Shown here in pieces: positions 1-8,263 of a stretch of 56,129 nt of DNA (position 1 is the stretch's first letter; every line of letters begins with the position of its first letter). The DNA is from Candidatus Binatia bacterium. GTDB taxonomy: Bacteria > Desulfobacterota > Binatia > UBA9968. Position numbers and translations under genes: made by a program. The DNA lies in the NCBI GenBank assembly GCA_036504975.1, contig DASXUF010000196.1, positions 1 through 56,129 of the forward strand, written 5' to 3'. The notes below the pieces were generated by a model. It was not told the origin of the DNA. It did no database searches and saw only the letters and a program-made list of their open reading frames with translations.

Positions 1-114
1 GCCCACGTGGGCGCCGACTTTGACGCCCTGATGTCATCGACGGCCGGCGTTATCGACGGCAAGCGCAATTGGTACGCGGCAAAACGACGGTCGGAAAACT
101 TTCACGCCGGGTAG
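1..114 (+). CDS. C-terminal end of an unidentified protein (truncated by window edge)
   Basis: Frame 1 is open from the first base to a TAG at 112-114, giving 37 residues that end in KRRSENFHAG. The composition looks coding (mixed acidic, basic and aromatic residues, GC-rich third positions). The start lies outside the window. I do not recognise the family. It converges on the stress-protein gene that follows on the opposite strand, with 13 bases between the stops. Confidence 0.4.
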   Translation, partial: AHVGADFDALMSSTAGVIDGKRNWYAAKRRSENFHAG

Positions 115-127
115 ATTATTTACGCCG

Positions 128-652
128 CTAATTTTTCCCCAAGCCTTGCCGCCGGCGCGCGGCCCGCGGCTTTAGGATCAGCACGGGACAGGGAGCGTGG
201 CGGACGACCTTTTCGGCCACGTTTCCGATGATCAGTCTTTTGATGCCGGTCCTGCCATGCGTGGCGAGGACGATAAGGTCGGCTCGCGTCGCTTCCGCGG
301 TGTCGAGGATCGCTTCAAAAGGATCGCCGCTCTCGATCCGGTATCTCACTTTGGGCAGTGAGCTGATCCACGGGTGAGCGAACTGTTTGAGCAGGACCTC
401 CGAATGTCTTTCCGTGGCGCGCAAAATTTTCGCGCGCTTCAACGGCTCGCTCCGATACAGCCCCAGGAGCGCGGGTTCGGCTTCAGTGAGCGAGGTCATA
501 TATAATTCGTCAAAGGGATTATCGATGACATGCAGCAGATACAGAGCGGCGCCGCTGGCCTCGGTCATCTTAATGGCCAGCTTGAGCGCCTCCAAAGAAA
601 AACTTGAGAGATCCACCGGGCAGAGAATTCTCTTGAAGTCCAACGACGGCAT
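128..652 (-). CDS. Universal stress protein, UspA family
   Basis: A single-domain Usp of 174 residues, slightly longer than the usual 140-150. The N-terminal beta strand FKRILCPVDLS carries the conserved Asp of the nucleotide site. The C-terminal part has the ATP-binding glycine pattern (ATHGRTGIKRLIIGNVAEKV), followed by the typical HAPCPVLIL strand. ATP-binding Usp proteins respond to energy, oxidative or stationary-phase stress in the cytoplasm. The start is supported by a GAGGAG Shine-Dalgarno about 6 bases upstream. It is divergent from a second stress-type gene at 809, and the roughly 155-base spacer probably holds both promoters. The family is clear; the physiological trigger cannot be read from the sequence. 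Confidence 0.9.
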   Translation of the reverse strand: MPSLDFKRILCPVDLSSFSLEALKLAIKMTEASGAALYLLHVIDNPFDELYMTSLTEAEPALLGLYRSEPLKRAKILRATERHSEVLLKQFAHPWISSLPKVRYRIESGDPFEAILDTAEATRADLIVLATHGRTGIKRLIIGNVAEKVVRHAPCPVLILKPRAARRRQGLGKN

Positions 653-808
653 GTCGATCTCCTCTCGCGATTATTTTTCGCGCGTCTAAAGTATACCGGA
701 CAAGCCGATGTCGAGATAGGGATTTCCGGGGCCTACGCGCGCCGTGCGTTACTCGCCTGCGGGATTCGCCCCATTGGAACGCCATTCCCCGTCTGTTAAA
801 AAAATTAC

Positions 809-1594
809 ATGCAACCCGTTGTGGGAATTTTTCGTACGCTCGGCGACGCCCAGCGCGCCGTCGAAGATCTTAAAAAATTCGGCTTTGCCAACGATCGTAT
901 CAATATCCTTGCGCCCGGAGCTCCGGTTGACGAGATTCGAAGCGAAGTGCCGACCACCGAGGGAGAGCAGCCTGGCATCGGCAAGGCCGTGGGAGCCGTC
1001 GTGGGCGCGGGGCTGGGAACGGCACTCGGCACGGCGGCTGCAACCGCATGGGTGCCCGGCGTGGGGCCGGTCGTGGGGATCGGCGTCGCCGCCGCGGCTT
1101 TCGTGGGCGCCGTGGGCGCGCTCGGCGGAGCGGCCGCGGGCGGCGCCTTGGAAAACGCGCTGGCCGAAGGTCTGCCGAAAGACGAGTGGTTCGTTTACGA
1201 GGACGCCCTCCGGCACGGCCGGTCGCTCGTCGTGGTTCTCGCCGACAACGACTCCGAAGCGCAAGTGGCGCGCGAGATATTTTCGCGGCGCGGCGCGGAA
1301 AGCATCGACGCGGCGCGCGAGCGCTGGTGGATCGGACTCAGGAGCACCGAAGAGGAGCGCTACGTCGCGAACGGCAAGGACTTCAAATCGGCCGAGACCT
1401 ACCGACGCGGATTCGAAGCGGCTCTCCATCCCGATATCCGCGGCCGAACTTATGAAAGCGTCCTAGGCTACCTGTGGAAGAACTACCCCGACGACTACAG
1501 TCAAGAATCTTTCCATGACGGCTACGAGCGCGGGCGGCAATATTGCGAACGCGAGCGCGGCGAGAACGTTCAACCGTCTAAAAGAGCGTCCTGA
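809..1594 (+). CDS. YflT/GSP17M-like general stress protein with glycine-zipper segment
   Basis: 261 residues. Residues about 3-55 (VVGIFRTLGDAQRAVEDLKK) match the beta-alpha fold of general stress protein 17M/YflT domains. Residues about 60-125 are a Gly/Ala-rich stretch with GxxxG spacing, either a hydrophobic hairpin or a glycine zipper. A second hydrophilic domain contains HGRSLVVVLADNDSEAQVA, and the acidic/basic tail (DDYSQESFHDGYERGRQY) resembles tails seen on such proteins. The role is probably stress-related and may be membrane-associated. No strong Shine-Dalgarno precedes the ATG; the start was chosen because the fold begins there. Its last 25 bases overlap the convergent ORF at 1570-1770. 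Confidence 0.7.
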   Translation: MQPVVGIFRTLGDAQRAVEDLKKFGFANDRINILAPGAPVDEIRSEVPTTEGEQPGIGKAVGAVVGAGLGTALGTAAATAWVPGVGPVVGIGVAAAAFVGAVGALGGAAAGGALENALAEGLPKDEWFVYEDALRHGRSLVVVLADNDSEAQVAREIFSRRGAESIDAARERWWIGLRSTEEERYVANGKDFKSAETYRRGFEAALHPDIRGRTYESVLGYLWKNYPDDYSQESFHDGYERGRQYCERERGENVQPSKRAS

Positions 1595-1770
1595 TCCCGG
1601 GAAGCGTTGCGGCACTCGGTCTGTTTTTGGACCAGCCTGGATTTGTAAAGATCGCTGACGATAAAAGAGACCACCTCATAGATCTCGTTCTCGTCGCGAA
1701 TGAAGCGACCGGTCTCGTCAGTGAGCGCGACGATAAGATCTCCCAAAGTAGTTTGTTCTGTGCGCGCCAT
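1570..1770 (-). CDS. Small conserved-looking hypothetical protein (66 aa)
   Basis: A 66-residue soluble, charged protein beginning MARTEQTTLGDLIVALTDE and continuing with an amphipathic helix (EIYEVVSFIVSDLYKS). A strong GAGGAGGG Shine-Dalgarno lies 7 bases before the ATG, which is the main reason for calling it. The overlapping 84-codon frame has no such site. It may be a small regulatory or stress protein paired with its neighbours, but no family is recognised. Confidence 0.6.
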   Translation of the reverse strand: MARTEQTTLGDLIVALTDETGRFIRDENEIYEVVSFIVSDLYKSRLVQKQTECRNASRDQDALLDG

Positions 1771-1922
1771 GCCTCCACCCTCCTCTCATTAGCTTGTGCT
1801 TGGTTTAATCGAGGAGGGCATGGCAAAGCCATCGGGTGAATCCCCCAATTCCGGGCCGGAAAACACCTGAATCTCGTAACGCACGAGTTTCGGCTCTAAT
1901 TCTGGAGATATAGGTCAGCGAT

Positions 1923-2138
1923 TCAGGCTCTCTGCCCGGATGGCTTTTGGTCGATGTCGTGAACTCGAAGGCACTGGTCGTTGGCGCAAACCCACAGCTT
2001 GCCGGTCAGCCGATCTATGCGGTAAACAGCCCCGACATCGCCCTCAACGATCGAAATCACATCGAAACGGCCGGCGAACGCGTGAAATACGATCGCCAAA
2101 GCCAAGATCACAAACCCCAGCAGTATCTTGTTTTCCAT
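1923..2138 (-). CDS. Small membrane-anchored hypothetical protein (71 aa)
   Basis: The N-terminus is one hydrophobic helix (KILLGFVILALAIVFHAF), followed by a short hydrophilic domain with a beta-like pattern (GAVYRIDRLTGKLWVCAND). It is probably a single-pass inner-membrane protein with a periplasmic tail. The YRIDRLTGKLWVC segment is of a kind common in short uncharacterised anchored proteins. The ribosome site is weak. It lies 31 bases downstream of the ABC binding-protein gene on the same strand and could be co-transcribed. Confidence 0.5.
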   Translation of the reverse strand: MENKILLGFVILALAIVFHAFAGRFDVISIVEGDVGAVYRIDRLTGKLWVCANDQCLRVHDIDQKPSGQRA

Positions 2139-2169
2139 TCGGCTTATCTCATCGTCGCGGCAATGGTTT

Positions 2170-3159
2170 TCATTTGATGACCTTGTCCGCCTTCATCACT
2201 ACCGGCGAAGGAAGCGTGAGGCCGATCTGTTGGGCCGCTTTCAAGTTGATCGTGAACTTCGACTGTATCGGCTCGACCAGGGAGAGATCGCTCGGCTTGG
2301 CGCCTTGCAGAATCTGGACCACATACCAGGCCGCCTGGCGGGATAAATCGGGCAAGCTCACGCCGTAGCTCATCAGTCCGCCGGCCTCGACAAAATCGAC
2401 CCTGTCGTACATCGTCGGCAACTTCCCCTTGGTCGCCAATTCGACGATCCGCTCCGGATGGCTATGAAAGAGCGCGTCCGGCATCACGAGCAGAGCCTCC
2501 GCCTGCTCCTTGGCTGCGGCTTTGAACGCGCCGTCGAAACCGCTGGCGGTTTTCACCGCCAGCGGTTGAAGCTTCATTCCCAATGCGCGCACCCCGAGAT
2601 CCATTTCTTTCACTCTGGCTTCGTAGCTCGGATTATCCGAAGTGAACAGCGCGGCGACGCGAAATGCCTTGGGCACGGATTCCTTGAGAAGCGACAGCCG
2701 TTTGCCGAAAAAGTCCGGCGAAATTCTCGACACCCCCGTCACGTTCCCGCCGGGGTTCGAATGAGTGCTGATGAGCCCGGCCTCCCTGAGACTGCCGACG
2801 CCTTCCACCACGATCGGAATGGTTCTCGTCGCCTCCCGGGCGGCAACCGTCACCCGGGTGCCGCCGGCGACGATCACGTCCACCTTCATGCGCACCAGCT
2901 CTGCTGCGAGCTCGGGCAACCGATCCATTTTTCCTTCGGCGTAGCGGTACTCCAAGACGATGTTTTTCCCCTCCTCGTAGCCTAGATCGCGCAATCCCTG
3001 CCGGAGCCCTTGCTCCCGGGGCGCATTGATTGCTTTCGTGCTCGAGACGAGGACCCCTATCTTCCAGACTTTCGCCGCCTGCTGCACCTGGGCCTCGGCT
3101 ATGGCTGTAATTGCAATCAGCAACGCGAAGATCAAATACAATGCAAAATATTTTCTCAT
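2170..3159 (-). CDS. ABC transporter substrate-binding protein, TrpX/PF04392 type
   Basis: 329 residues. A Sec signal peptide (FALYLIFALLIAITAIAEAQ) is followed by the PF04392 core: KIGVLVSS near the start of the mature protein, the RQGLRDLGYEEGKNIVLEYR block, VDVIVAGGT, TIPIVV and NPGGNVTGVS. Such proteins bind amino acids or aromatic compounds in the periplasm for an ABC importer. Here no permease or ATPase gene is adjacent, so the protein is orphan, a common arrangement in Tectomicrobia- and Binatota-like genomes. The last strand (TLPSPVVMKADKVIK) is complete, so the gene is full length. Confidence 0.85.
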   Translation of the reverse strand: MRKYFALYLIFALLIAITAIAEAQVQQAAKVWKIGVLVSSTKAINAPREQGLRQGLRDLGYEEGKNIVLEYRYAEGKMDRLPELAAELVRMKVDVIVAGGTRVTVAAREATRTIPIVVEGVGSLREAGLISTHSNPGGNVTGVSRISPDFFGKRLSLLKESVPKAFRVAALFTSDNPSYEARVKEMDLGVRALGMKLQPLAVKTASGFDGAFKAAAKEQAEALLVMPDALFHSHPERIVELATKGKLPTMYDRVDFVEAGGLMSYGVSLPDLSRQAAWYVVQILQGAKPSDLSLVEPIQSKFTINLKAAQQIGLTLPSPVVMKADKVIK

Positions 3160-3175
3160 GGCACCATTTCTCCAC

Positions 3176-3469
3176 TCATCGAACTTCGTCTTCCGGTCGA
3201 CAAGTCAATTTGACTTCTATCCTGGCAAGGTTTTTTTGTTCGGGCGTCAGGCTTTTAATGTTTTGCAAGATTACAGTCAGCATCGCTTGCTCCAGTTTCT
3301 TCTTATCGAGAACTTCCAAGCTCTGCTGACATATCTCTAGCTTGTCGATCTTATTCATCGGGGTTTGCAGCGACATGTCCATCCATATCAAGAATCCCAG
3401 CAATGAAACTGTTAGGTGCTTCAACTTATCCTCATTGACATAAATTCTCCGCCGGTGTCGGGTTGGCAA
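3176..3469 (-). CDS. Hypothetical protein (97 aa), TTG start
   Basis: Starts with TTG preceded by GAGG at a spacing of 7 and ends 16 bases before the binding-protein gene, so the two may be co-transcribed. The product is helical, with a short hydrophobic patch (LTVSLLGFLIWMDMSL) and a Leu/Lys/Glu-rich second half (LEVLDKKKLEQAMLTVILQ). Codon usage is more AT-rich than its neighbours. No known domain is recognised; it could be a remnant of a larger gene. Confidence 0.4.
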   Translation of the reverse strand: MPTRHRRRIYVNEDKLKHLTVSLLGFLIWMDMSLQTPMNKIDKLEICQQSLEVLDKKKLEQAMLTVILQNIKSLTPEQKNLARIEVKLTCRPEDEVR

Positions 3470-3485
3470 ATGTTGTCCTCTTCTT

Positions 3486-3501
3486 CAGGCGCTATCGCCT
3501 G
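3486..3501. repeat. Short hairpin of the dispersed GGCGATAGGC-type word repeat
   Basis: CAGGCGctatCGCCTG is a perfect 6-bp stem with a 4-base loop, embedded in a longer run of related words (CCTGTTGCCTGATCGCC). It lies just past the stop of the VOC gene. The same words recur at 23.2 kb and inside the kinase gene at 46.4 kb. Confidence 0.5.
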
Positions 3502-3518
3502 TTGCCTGATCGCCTTCT

Positions 3519-4343
3519 TTAAGCCGCGTGCGCGGCAAACGTCGCCGAGTCCTCGTTGGTGATCTGCAAGCGGAAGCCGCTCGGCTCCTTGAAATAAGTC
3601 CCGAGCTGCCCGGGCCGGCGACCTTCCCTCTCGCCGTGGTCGTCCCGCTCGTCGATCCCGGCCCGATGGAGCCGCTCGACGATGGCGTGAAAATCGTCGT
3701 CCCGGACGTGAAAAGCAAAATGCCTGCCGCGATAGGTCGTCGTGGTGACGGGCGAGAGCGCGGCCACTTCGTGGAGCACGATGCTCTGACGGCTCGGCAC
3801 GCCGATGACGGCCAGCCCTTTATCGCGCTCGAGCAGAGTGAGTTTCAGAATCTCGGTGTAAAACCGGATGCTCTCCTTCAGATCGAGCGTGTCGAAATGG
3901 AGATGGTGCAGCCGGGTCGGAGCGTCTTCGCCGCGGAACAGCTCTAAAAGATTACCCTCGGAATCGGCGCAGGCAATGCCCTCGTGCGCGCCGCAGCCCG
4001 TCGCGATGCCCCTTTTCTCAATTTTTCTCGCGAGACCGTCGGCGACGTGAAGCTTTAACGTTATTTTCTGGAAGTCGCCCGCCGAAACCTCGAAACTATA
4101 ACGCGGAAAGGAATCCAACGTTTCCGGCTTGGGAAGAGCCGCTTTGTTCTGGGAGAAAAGACCGATATGGTTTTGTCCGACCTTGATGAAGGTGCGGTTC
4201 ACGCTGGCGTCGTTCATCTTGCGCAGGACCCTTCCGCCCAACACCTCGACGTAGAATTTTTCCGCGCGCTCCGGCTGCATCACCGGCAGCACGAAATGAT
4301 CCAAATGCTGCACGGTTCCGGCCGTGCTGGTTTTTGGTTCCAT
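3519..4343 (-). CDS. Two-domain VOC (glyoxalase/extradiol dioxygenase-like) protein
   Basis: 274 residues from the ATG at 4343, which has a GGGAGGG site about 7 bases upstream; the longer frame to 4424 lacks this support. Two VOC modules can be seen: residues about 12-125 (LDHFVLPVMQPERAEKFYVEVLGGR) and about 140-260 (LHHLHFDTLDLKESIRFYTEIL). His residues begin the first strand of each module and Glu residues near the module ends fit metal ligands. The family contains dioxygenases, glyoxalase I and resistance proteins, so the exact substrate is open. No adjacent gene fixes the pathway. Confidence 0.8.
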   Translation of the reverse strand: MEPKTSTAGTVQHLDHFVLPVMQPERAEKFYVEVLGGRVLRKMNDASVNRTFIKVGQNHIGLFSQNKAALPKPETLDSFPRYSFEVSAGDFQKITLKLHVADGLARKIEKRGIATGCGAHEGIACADSEGNLLELFRGEDAPTRLHHLHFDTLDLKESIRFYTEILKLTLLERDKGLAVIGVPSRQSIVLHEVAALSPVTTTTYRGRHFAFHVRDDDFHAIVERLHRAGIDERDDHGEREGRRPGQLGTYFKEPSGFRLQITNEDSATFAAHAA

Positions 4344-4464
4344 AGAGAAACCCTCCCTTGGGTACCTCAGGCTTTTTAGCAGGAGAGCGGCCGTTTGAGC
4401 AAGCGGAACGTTGCCGCCCCGCAACGACGCGAGAAGGGCACAAACAAGCCGTCGGTCCTCGCGC

Positions 4465-6867
4465 TCACCGCTCTCCCGTCAGCCCATAGGCGGCCCAGTA
4501 AAACGGCTCGGGAAATTGTTCCATCGTTTTGAGCTGCGCCCGCCTTAGCGCCTCCGACTTGTTGGTCGTTTTCAAGTGGCGATAAAATTCGCGTATCAGC
4601 TCGTATCCCGCCCTGTCATTGACCTTCCATAGCGTCGTGACGACCGACGGACTTCCTGCATAGATAAACGCCCGTGTGAGCCCGATCATCTCGTCCCCAT
4701 TGCTCAGCTTGCCCAGACCGGTGTCACACGCCGAAAGAACTACCATGGCCGCCTTAAGGCCCAAAGAGAATATCTCTCCCACGCTAAGCCGTCCGTCGTC
4801 GTGTCCGTCTCCTGCCAGCAGAAGAGCCGAACTCAAAGGGTCGTCCTCGTTAAGCTCGGCATGTACGGCAAAGTGCAGCATATCGTACTTGGGACTCATG
4901 GTGACAGCCCGAATTTTGCTCGCGTCTGCGAGGACATACACGGCGCTCTGAGGATAAAGCGTTGCTACTTCTTTGGCCTCCCGCTCGGCAAACCGAAGAT
5001 TGTACGCCTCATCTCCTAGACTTGGATTTCCCATCACCAAAGCACTCTCTCCGCTCCCTCTCCTCTTCGCGCGGGTAAACTGCATCAAACTGGCACTCGA
5101 TAGATAGTAAACCGGGTAGTCCTGAATCAAATATTTGCCCTCTGGCGAGAGCAGCGCCTGAAAGGGCACGTAATGCAGCACGTCGTGCGGAACGATCAAA
5201 AGCTCCTTGCCCCGTACGTGGGAAAGCGCCGGCTTTAGCAGAAGATCATAAAGCTCCTGCGAAGAAGCCTTGAATTTCTCCTCATCGGCGACGTTATAGA
5301 TGCTCTCCCTCAAAGAGGTCACCTTGGCAATTAACGTCCTCCTCTCGATAGGAACTCTTACAAACTGCGCCTTATCTTTCTCCACGATCCAAAGCAGAGC
5401 TTCCTGCTCCGTCACAAAATACTCCAGCATGCTCACGCCCGGCTCTAAATGCTCCTGGACTTCTTTTAGAGTGAGAGGCTCGACGCTCATGAGCGAGGCC
5501 TGTTCCTTATCTTGTTTTCGAACCTTGGAAAGAAAAGCCTCGTAGGATTTCTCGGCTTCCGCCAGCTCTCTCCTTGAACTCTCTCTCTCCGTCCCGACTC
5601 CTTCCTCCTCGCCCGCCGCCGACTTGGCCTTAAGCGCAGCGATCCGCTCCTGCAAAGCTCTCTCCTCTTCCAGCAGGCCGCCCTGCACTCTCGACAACTG
5701 AACTTTACTGCCTAAAATATCCAGGAAGGTCCGGGAGCGTGCGCGCTCGCCGTAATTAAAGGCGTCCTCTGCCTTTCCTGCGGAGAGAAGAGCCTTCATC
5801 ATTTTGACATAGGCGCCCAATTCCCCTTCGAAAAAGGATTGTCTGTGTTCTTCCGACTGGAGCAGGGTGCGGGTCGATTCGACTTGTTGGATAGCTCTCC
5901 GATAGTAGGGAATGGCCTCAGCGGGCTTTCCGCTTTGATTAAAGACATCGCCGATCCGAAGGCTCGCGGAGCTGATCGCAATCGGCCTTTGTTGGCTTTC
6001 GGCCAGGGCCAGCGCCTTCTTGAGATTTTCCAGCGCACGAGGAAAGTCTTTTCGAGCGAGATAAACTTGGCCTAACCCCAGATAGAGACTGCTTTCTGCT
6101 TGCGTCCTCGCGCTGAATCGTTCGATAAGATCGATTCCCTTTTCATAAGTCTTGATCGCTGCTTCCATATTGCCGGTCCGTTGATACGCCTCCGCAAGCT
6201 GAGCGAGACTAATGACCACCAAGTGAACCGCAGTGTGTAAGACACCAGATTTTAACCTTTTTACAGTCGTAAGATAACTCAGTCGGGAGTCCTGGACTCG
6301 AACGGAATAGGAGAGGTGCTCAATCGCCTTTTGCAGATCTCCACGACGCAGAAAATCCGCTCCTAACATCCTATTAAAATGCCCATCGTAACCTTCTTTG
6401 AACGGCCCAGGCGACAACTTCTTCGCGGTCTCGATTCCCTTCTCTGTCCATTCCCTAGCTTTTTCGTATTGCCTCAGGTTGCCGTGCACTTGGGCCAGGA
6501 GAAAAATGGCTCGGACCCGCGGTTCTTGATCCCCTGTTTTTTCTGCGAACTCCAGCGCTTTGCCGGCGTAAGAGAGGGCCTTCTGCAATTGGCCGCTGTT
6601 CTGGGCGGCCCATGCAGCCTCGTTGTAGGCGCTTGCCGCCAGAGCCCACTTTCCGTTTTTTTCCGCCTCTTGGCCTTGTGCCTCCATCGCGCTCAAAAAC
6701 TCTTTCGCTTCTCCCTTCGCGATCGCGTCGCGGGCGGAATTTGGATCCGACCGGTACTTCTGGGCGAAGCAAACCGTCACGAGAAGGCATGTAAGGACAA
6801 AACTGCAGAGCAAGCCGACTAACGTCTTCGACGCTTTCATGTCTATGGCACCTGGAGAAATCAGCAT
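4465..6867 (-). CDS. Secreted TPR-CHAT protease-like protein
   Basis: 800 residues. A signal peptide (TLVGLLCSFVLTCLLVTVCFA) begins at the internal Met at about 6840. About eight TPR-like helical pairs follow at residues 70-370 (for example LQKALSYAGKALEFAEKTGD and ALENLKKALALAES), then a long charged coiled coil (about 390-450) and a C-terminal CHAT domain (about 520-800). The caspase-like dyad is intact: His about 669 in MLHFAVHAEL and Cys about 714 in LSACDTG. CHAT proteins are peptidases or scaffolds often tied to TPR sensing; this one is predicted periplasmic or lipid-exposed. The upstream Met at 6867 has GGAGG only 2 bases away, so the start at 6840 is equally likely. It lies 24 bases downstream of the M24 genes, same strand. 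Confidence 0.85.
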   Translation of the reverse strand: MLISPGAIDMKASKTLVGLLCSFVLTCLLVTVCFAQKYRSDPNSARDAIAKGEAKEFLSAMEAQGQEAEKNGKWALAASAYNEAAWAAQNSGQLQKALSYAGKALEFAEKTGDQEPRVRAIFLLAQVHGNLRQYEKAREWTEKGIETAKKLSPGPFKEGYDGHFNRMLGADFLRRGDLQKAIEHLSYSVRVQDSRLSYLTTVKRLKSGVLHTAVHLVVISLAQLAEAYQRTGNMEAAIKTYEKGIDLIERFSARTQAESSLYLGLGQVYLARKDFPRALENLKKALALAESQQRPIAISSASLRIGDVFNQSGKPAEAIPYYRRAIQQVESTRTLLQSEEHRQSFFEGELGAYVKMMKALLSAGKAEDAFNYGERARSRTFLDILGSKVQLSRVQGGLLEEERALQERIAALKAKSAAGEEEGVGTERESSRRELAEAEKSYEAFLSKVRKQDKEQASLMSVEPLTLKEVQEHLEPGVSMLEYFVTEQEALLWIVEKDKAQFVRVPIERRTLIAKVTSLRESIYNVADEEKFKASSQELYDLLLKPALSHVRGKELLIVPHDVLHYVPFQALLSPEGKYLIQDYPVYYLSSASLMQFTRAKRRGSGESALVMGNPSLGDEAYNLRFAEREAKEVATLYPQSAVYVLADASKIRAVTMSPKYDMLHFAVHAELNEDDPLSSALLLAGDGHDDGRLSVGEIFSLGLKAAMVVLSACDTGLGKLSNGDEMIGLTRAFIYAGSPSVVTTLWKVNDRAGYELIREFYRHLKTTNKSEALRRAQLKTMEQFPEPFYWAAYGLTGER

Positions 6868-6891
6868 GGCCTCCGATGAAAACTGTCCGTG

Positions 6892-8100
6892 CTACTGAAC
6901 CTCGATCACATCGATCGACCGCTTGCCCAGCCGCCGCGCGCCTTCGGGCGTGCAAACCACGCAGTCGCCCCAGTACAAACGCTTATTGCCGTCCGGCGTC
7001 GCCACCGTCGGCTTCAGAATAAAGACGACGTTTTCTTCAAGCTTCCAGCGGGCGTGCGCGTCGGTCGTCGAACGCGCGGAAACCGGCGCGTCGTCGCCCA
7101 GACCGCGCCCGTGAAACAGCGGCCGGAGCGTGAAGGAGGAGGTGTGCTTTTTCCCCCAATCGACGACGAACCGATTCAACTCGCCGATCGTGAGACCCGG
7201 CTTAAAAATCTCATAGGTGGCCTGCAAAATTTCTTGACAGGTGCGAAAGATGTCGTGCCATACCGGCTCGACGCGGCCGATGAACATCGGCTGCACGCCC
7301 TGGCCGACGTAGCCGAGCCAGCGCGCTTCGATCTCGTTCATCACGATGTCGCCGTTCTGGAGCGGACGCAGAGTCGGCATGATGTTGTTGCCGTGCGGCT
7401 CGGGACCCGCGGACCATTGCAGCATCGTCGGCAGCTCGCCGCCTTCTTTGACCATCGCGTGGATCATCGCCGCATAGACCTCGCACTCGCGCACGCCGGG
7501 ACGCGCGGTTTGCGCCATGGCGTCGATCGCTTTTTCGACCAGCTCGACCGCCTTCGCCAGAGCGTCGATCTCCTCGCGGCTCTTGACGTATTTCGCCCGC
7601 TCCAGCAAATCCGTCGCATCGACGAAGGTCGCGCGCGGAAACGCTTTCTCGATCGCGCGCATCGTGCCGTAAGGCATGACGCCTTCGGGAGCGCGGCTGA
7701 CGTTGTAAAGTCCCGCGACGCCGATGCGGCCTTGCTCGACGTTGAGCTCGCGCAAGCGCTCGACCACGCCCCTGCCGAAATAGCGATTGCAGTTGCGCAC
7801 GTCCGTGACCCAGTCCTGGAAGCCGAGCCAGTAGTGGATGGGAGGGATGGCCATCGCGATCGCGGTGACTTCGCCCTCCAGGGGAAAGACCGCCGCGGCC
7901 TCGCCGCAGTTGCCGCCGATGCCCGTCAAATAGCGCGTGTTGGCTTGAAAGTGGTCCCAGTGGCCGGTGTTGACGGCGGTGACGATCGCGTCCAGCCCCT
8001 CTTCGGCCATGAGCCGCCGCACGAGCCGCCAGCGCCGGTCGCGCTCGGCCAGCGAGAAGCGCGGCACGATCAATTTTTCAATTTCATCCACTGGATGCAA
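6892..8100 (-). CDS. M24 (creatinase/prolidase-fold) protein lacking most metal ligands
   Basis: 402 residues with the two-domain pita-bread layout: an N-terminal creatinase-like domain (about 15-160) and a C-terminal M24 domain (about 180-395). Judged against the M24 consensus, His330 (FHGRGLG) is kept, but the two Asp positions read Glu256 and Gln267, and the two Glu positions read Lys363 (FILKP) and Gly378. It is therefore unlikely to be a dinuclear metallopeptidase. A metal-free creatinase- or lyase-like hydrolase is more likely, as creatinase itself uses this fold without metal. The TTG start is weakly supported; GTG at 8091 is an alternative. It forms a minus-strand run with a paralogue and an ornithine-cyclodeaminase-like gene. 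Confidence 0.75.
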   Translation of the reverse strand: MHPVDEIEKLIVPRFSLAERDRRWRLVRRLMAEEGLDAIVTAVNTGHWDHFQANTRYLTGIGGNCGEAAAVFPLEGEVTAIAMAIPPIHYWLGFQDWVTDVRNCNRYFGRGVVERLRELNVEQGRIGVAGLYNVSRAPEGVMPYGTMRAIEKAFPRATFVDATDLLERAKYVKSREEIDALAKAVELVEKAIDAMAQTARPGVRECEVYAAMIHAMVKEGGELPTMLQWSAGPEPHGNNIMPTLRPLQNGDIVMNEIEARWLGYVGQGVQPMFIGRVEPVWHDIFRTCQEILQATYEIFKPGLTIGELNRFVVDWGKKHTSSFTLRPLFHGRGLGDDAPVSARSTTDAHARWKLEENVVFILKPTVATPDGNKRLYWGDCVVCTPEGARRLGKRSIDVIEVQ

Positions 8101-8107
8101 CTATCTT

Positions 8108-8246
8108 AACGCCGCCTGGAGTTTCTTGAAGAGCCGATGCGTGAGACGAGGGGCATCAAGCGTACTGCAGAACTTCTCCCAGAACTCTCGTGCCGCCTAA
8201 CACTAAAGTATCGCATCGGCTCGGAAAGAGAGTCCCAGGCGGCGTT
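8108..8246. repeat. Palindromic 139-nt element, copy 1
   Basis: The outer stem AACGCCGCCTGG (8108-8119) pairs perfectly with 8235-8246. The inner stem GAGCCGATGCG (8131-8141) pairs perfectly with 8212-8222. The apical region carries GCATCAAGCGTAC (8153-8165). A second copy at 28981-29118 has the same architecture with compensatory stem changes and the identical 13-nt loop motif. The shared left flank GCAACTAT (8097-8104) runs into the start region of the downstream M24 gene. It fills the 163-base gap between the two M24 genes. It may be a structured RNA or a non-autonomous palindromic mobile element. Confidence 0.75.
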
Positions 8247-8263
8247 GGGGACCGGCCGCTCTG

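Noticed and set aside
6889-8109. Long plus-strand ORF (406 codons) opposite the first M24 gene
   Set aside because: Arg/His/Ala/Asp-rich antisense text with no domain; the minus-strand gene has a clear fold. GC-rich third positions create long shadow frames.
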